A stretch of DNA of 64,000 bases, taken from positions 1,365,001-1,429,000 of the forward strand of contig NZ_CP102265.1 in NCBI RefSeq assembly GCF_025147765.1. Direction: 5' to 3'. The translations under genes were made by a program, and so were the position numbers. This DNA comes from Blautia obeum ATCC 29174. GTDB lineage: Bacteria > Bacillota > Clostridia > Lachnospirales > Lachnospiraceae. The first letter of the stretch is position 1. Every line of letters starts with the position of its first letter. This document shows positions 61,913 through 64,000 of the stretch, piece by piece. Under the pieces are notes generated by a model. It was not told the DNA's origin and did not search any database. It worked only from the letters and a program-made list of their open reading frames with translations.

Positions 61913-63028
61913 ATGAATGATATTTTGCAGCAGATTATGAATATGATTGAGAATACGCGGACAGTACCGTCTATATCCAGTTTTTCGATGATCGGTTTTA
62001 CAGTACTGCTGATTTTTGGAGTGATCAACTGTATTCTGGGATATCGGCTTCTGCGTTTCTGGATGATGCTCTGTGGTTTTGTCATTGGAGCTGGAATTGG
62101 ATTTGGTGCAGCGTATACCGGTGGTGTGACAGAGAAATATATGTATGCGGTTTTTATGGTTGGAGCGGGTGTACTACTGGCCGTGATCGCATTTGTGAGC
62201 TATAAGATTGGAATTTTTATTCTGGGAGCAGGCATTGGAATTGGACTTGGTATTTATGTTTTTCATCCAACTACTTCGTTGGTATTCTTTTTCTGTCTCC
62301 TTCTGGGAGTGGGCCTTGGTGTGCTGGCTATGAAGCAGGCGAGAGAAGTTCTGATCATTGGGACAAGCCTTCTGGGAGGTGCGATGGCAGGTTTTTCTGC
62401 TGCAAAATTAGGCGGACTGGCGGATATTCCGTATGGTCTGGGACTGAGTGCAGGATTTGCACTTCTTGGAATGCTGATTCAGTTTGCGACAAACAGGCGC
62501 AAAGATGATGACGAGGAAGAAGAGTACGAAGAGGATGCGTATAACGATGGACAGGACAGTTCTGATTATGTGGATTTCAGGGATTATATGCCACAGAAAT
62601 CAGAAAGAAAGGCGCAGAAAGAAGTCAGAAGAACATCGGCACAGAGACAAAATGTGAAGCATACGCCGGGAAGAGCGCAGAACAGTTCTCATAAAGCATC
62701 TCGGAGTGCGCAGCAGGTAGATTTCAGACTTGAAAAAAATAAAGGAAGAAAACATAAAAAGGATGCGGTGGCACCTGAATCAGAAAAAACAATTCCGTAC
62801 CGACCGAGAAAGAGCAGACAGAAAGAAATTGATCTTCCGCTGGGATCTTTTGATACAGAAGATTCCTATCATCCAATGAATGATGACTATGAAGAACCGG
62901 TTGTAATTGATGAGGATGAACTGGATGAGGAAGTGCTGAGAGAAATGATGGACGAAGACGACCGGGAGGGAGAAGAACTCTGGAAAAAGATATCCAGACG
63001 TGATGATACACATAAAAAAAGAAAGTAA
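61913..63028 (+). CDS. Polytopic membrane protein (DUF4203/TMEM198-like) with a charged tail
   Basis: 371 residues. Seven hydrophobic, Gly-rich segments in residues 25-195 (FGVINCILGYRLLRFWMMLC, GAGIGFGAAYTGG, ILGAGIGIGLGIYV) match the DUF4203/TMEM198-type fold. Residues 198-371 are a hydrophilic tail rich in Lys, Glu and Asp (DDDEEEEYEED, then basic stretches), probably cytoplasmic and disordered. No function is known. RBS GAGGAG. It starts 13 bases after the transglutaminase gene and is likely in the same operon. Confidence 0.7.
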   Translation: MNDILQQIMNMIENTRTVPSISSFSMIGFTVLLIFGVINCILGYRLLRFWMMLCGFVIGAGIGFGAAYTGGVTEKYMYAVFMVGAGVLLAVIAFVSYKIGIFILGAGIGIGLGIYVFHPTTSLVFFFCLLLGVGLGVLAMKQAREVLIIGTSLLGGAMAGFSAAKLGGLADIPYGLGLSAGFALLGMLIQFATNRRKDDDEEEEYEEDAYNDGQDSSDYVDFRDYMPQKSERKAQKEVRRTSAQRQNVKHTPGRAQNSSHKASRSAQQVDFRLEKNKGRKHKKDAVAPESEKTIPYRPRKSRQKEIDLPLGSFDTEDSYHPMNDDYEEPVVIDEDELDEEVLREMMDEDDREGEELWKKISRRDDTHKKRK

Positions 63029-63068
63029 TAGTAAAGATGCCGGGTAGAAGGCAGGAAAGAAGGACAAC

Positions 63069-63548
63069 ATGGCAAAAGAAGCTAAGACAAATGCGATGAG
63101 AATGCTGGATCGTCAGAAAGTGAAATATGAAGCATTTCCATATGAATGTGATGAGTTTATTGATGGACTTCACAGTGCAGATCTGATTGGGGCACCATAT
63201 GAACAGTCTTTTAAAACACTGGTTATGGAAGGGAAAAGCGGCGGATACTATGTATTTGTAGTACCGATCGAAAAAGAAGTGGATCGTAAGGCGGCTGCGA
63301 AAGCAGTTGGAGAGAAGGCTGTGGATATGATCCATGTTAAAGATATTCTGAAAATTACAGGCTATGTAAGAGGCGGCTGCAGTCCGCTTGGAATGAAAAA
63401 ACCATATCCGGTCGTGTTTGATGCATCCGCGGGTGGGTTTGAAGAAATATATGTAAGTGGAGGCCGCGTCGGACTGACGCTGAAAGTTCCGCTTGCTGCA
63501 CTTTTGAAAGTGACAAATGGAAAACTGGCGGATATCACAATGAAATAA
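63069..63548 (+). CDS. ybaK: YbaK-type aminoacyl-tRNA deacylase
   Basis: 159 residues. YbaK/EbsC proteins hydrolyse Cys-tRNA-Pro formed by mistake by prolyl-tRNA synthetase. Seen: the catalytic-lysine strand QSFKTLVMEG and the signature GYVRGGCSPLGMKK, which separate YbaK from ProX and from the ProRS INS domain. The length is standard. AGGAC precedes the ATG. A strong terminator follows. Confidence 0.93.
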   Translation: MAKEAKTNAMRMLDRQKVKYEAFPYECDEFIDGLHSADLIGAPYEQSFKTLVMEGKSGGYYVFVVPIEKEVDRKAAAKAVGEKAVDMIHVKDILKITGYVRGGCSPLGMKKPYPVVFDASAGGFEEIYVSGGRVGLTLKVPLAALLKVTNGKLADITMK

Positions 63549-63570
63549 AAAATACTGTAAACAGTAAGCT

Positions 63571-63608
63571 GCAAAAGCTCCCGATCATTAAAAACGGGAG
63601 CTTTTGTC
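63571..63608. terminator. Bidirectional terminator between ybaK and the ABC-F gene
   Basis: CAAAAGCTCCCG pairs with CGGGAGCTTTTG. A and T tracts on both sides serve both convergent genes. Confidence 0.92.
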
Positions 63609-63634
63609 ATGCAGTAAAACTGCAGTATGAAATT

Positions 63635-64000
63635 CTAGTTATCGGCAGCATCTTCTTCGTTAACCTGGAAGACGTGACGTTTCTTCGCCATTTCGTCGCT
63701 TGCCAGATATTCGTCATAGGTGGTGATCTTGTCAATCAGCTTACCGTCAGGAAGGATTTCCATGATACGGTTGGCGGTTGTCTGCACGAACTGATGGTCA
63801 TGGGAAGTAAAAAGGATAACTCCCGGGAATTTGATCAGTCCATTGTTCAATGCAGTAATAGATTCCATGTCCAGATGGTTGGTAGGTTCATCAAGAATCA
63901 GGATATTAGCACCGGAAATCATCATTTTGGACAACAGGCAGCGGACTTTTTCACCACCGGAAAGAACACGTACTTTTTTTACGCCGTCTTCACCAGGAAA
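63635..64000 (-). CDS. ABC-F family ATPase, C-terminal part (5' end outside the window)
   Basis: The last 121 codons of an ABC-F protein read from the window edge: VLSGGEKVRCLLSK (ABC signature), ILILDEPTNHLDMES (Walker B) and the switch His in LFTSHDHQFV. ABC-F proteins act on ribosomes, in translation quality control or antibiotic protection. The ending DKITTYDEYLASDEMAKKRH resembles the YkpA/YbiT branch, a housekeeping type, rather than Msr or Lsa resistance proteins, but the diagnostic linker is not in the window. Confidence 0.9.
   Translation of the reverse strand, partial: FPGEDGVKKVRVLSGGEKVRCLLSKMMISGANILILDEPTNHLDMESITALNNGLIKFPGVILFTSHDHQFVQTTANRIMEILPDGKLIDKITTYDEYLASDEMAKKRHVFQVNEEDAADN

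Overview
The window is chromosomal DNA from a low-to-mid GC member of the Clostridia, most likely a gut Lachnospiraceae. The evidence is the type III plus type I glutamine synthetase pair, the archaeal-type AspRS joined to GatCAB, DapL, a short-form (GSI-alpha) GlnA, a T-box leuA, AGGAGG-type ribosome binding sites and many TTGACA-17-TATAAT promoters. The species cannot be named from the sequence alone. No phage, insertion sequence or CRISPR array is visible.

Layout: 1-3.1 kb is the 23S rRNA (5' end cut by the window) and tRNA-Trp, with no 5S rRNA between them. 3.1-7.4 kb is a ferredoxin and a tartrate fermentation locus (LysR regulator, carboxylate transporter, ttdA, ttdB). 7.5-9.4 kb holds a P1-family peptidase and a TRIC-type membrane protein.

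9.4-31 kb is a nitrogen and glutamine island: an ammonium channel fused to its own PII domain, type III glutamine synthetase, purF, pyrG, gltB, gltD, type I glutamine synthetase, an ANTAR-type antiterminator protein, a probably non-discriminating aspartyl-tRNA synthetase, gatC, gatA, gatB and dapL. Almost every enzyme here makes glutamine or spends it. Four leaders in the island (amt, glnN, pyrG, glnA) carry an intrinsic terminator whose 5' arm overlaps a small hairpin with an AANGGC hexaloop. Hexaloops with A1 and G4 are what ANTAR proteins bind, and an ANTAR protein is encoded in the same cluster. This is the strongest candidate for a coherent, poorly described regulatory system in the window.

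31-36 kb has an M18 aminopeptidase, a HAD phosphatase, a PH-like/tyrosine phosphatase fusion, ilvN and ilvC. 36.3-36.7 kb is a structured non-coding stretch that contains a repeat found again at 54.3 kb. 36.7-41.8 kb is a SipW/TasA-like surface-fibre operon that includes a possible sortase substrate and a large acidic surface protein. 41.8-44.1 kb has tRNA-Pro and a leucine T-box controlling a fungal-type leuA. 44.2-49.7 kb is a three-subunit molybdenum hydroxylase translationally coupled to two membrane proteins. 49.7-64 kb has tRNA-Arg, envelope proteins (SH3, choline-binding-like repeats, NlpC/P60, transglutaminase, Zn-phospholipase), an RluF-like pseudouridine synthase overlapping ligA, metA of the acetyl-CoA type, an NhaC antiporter, ybaK and the 3' part of an ABC-F gene.
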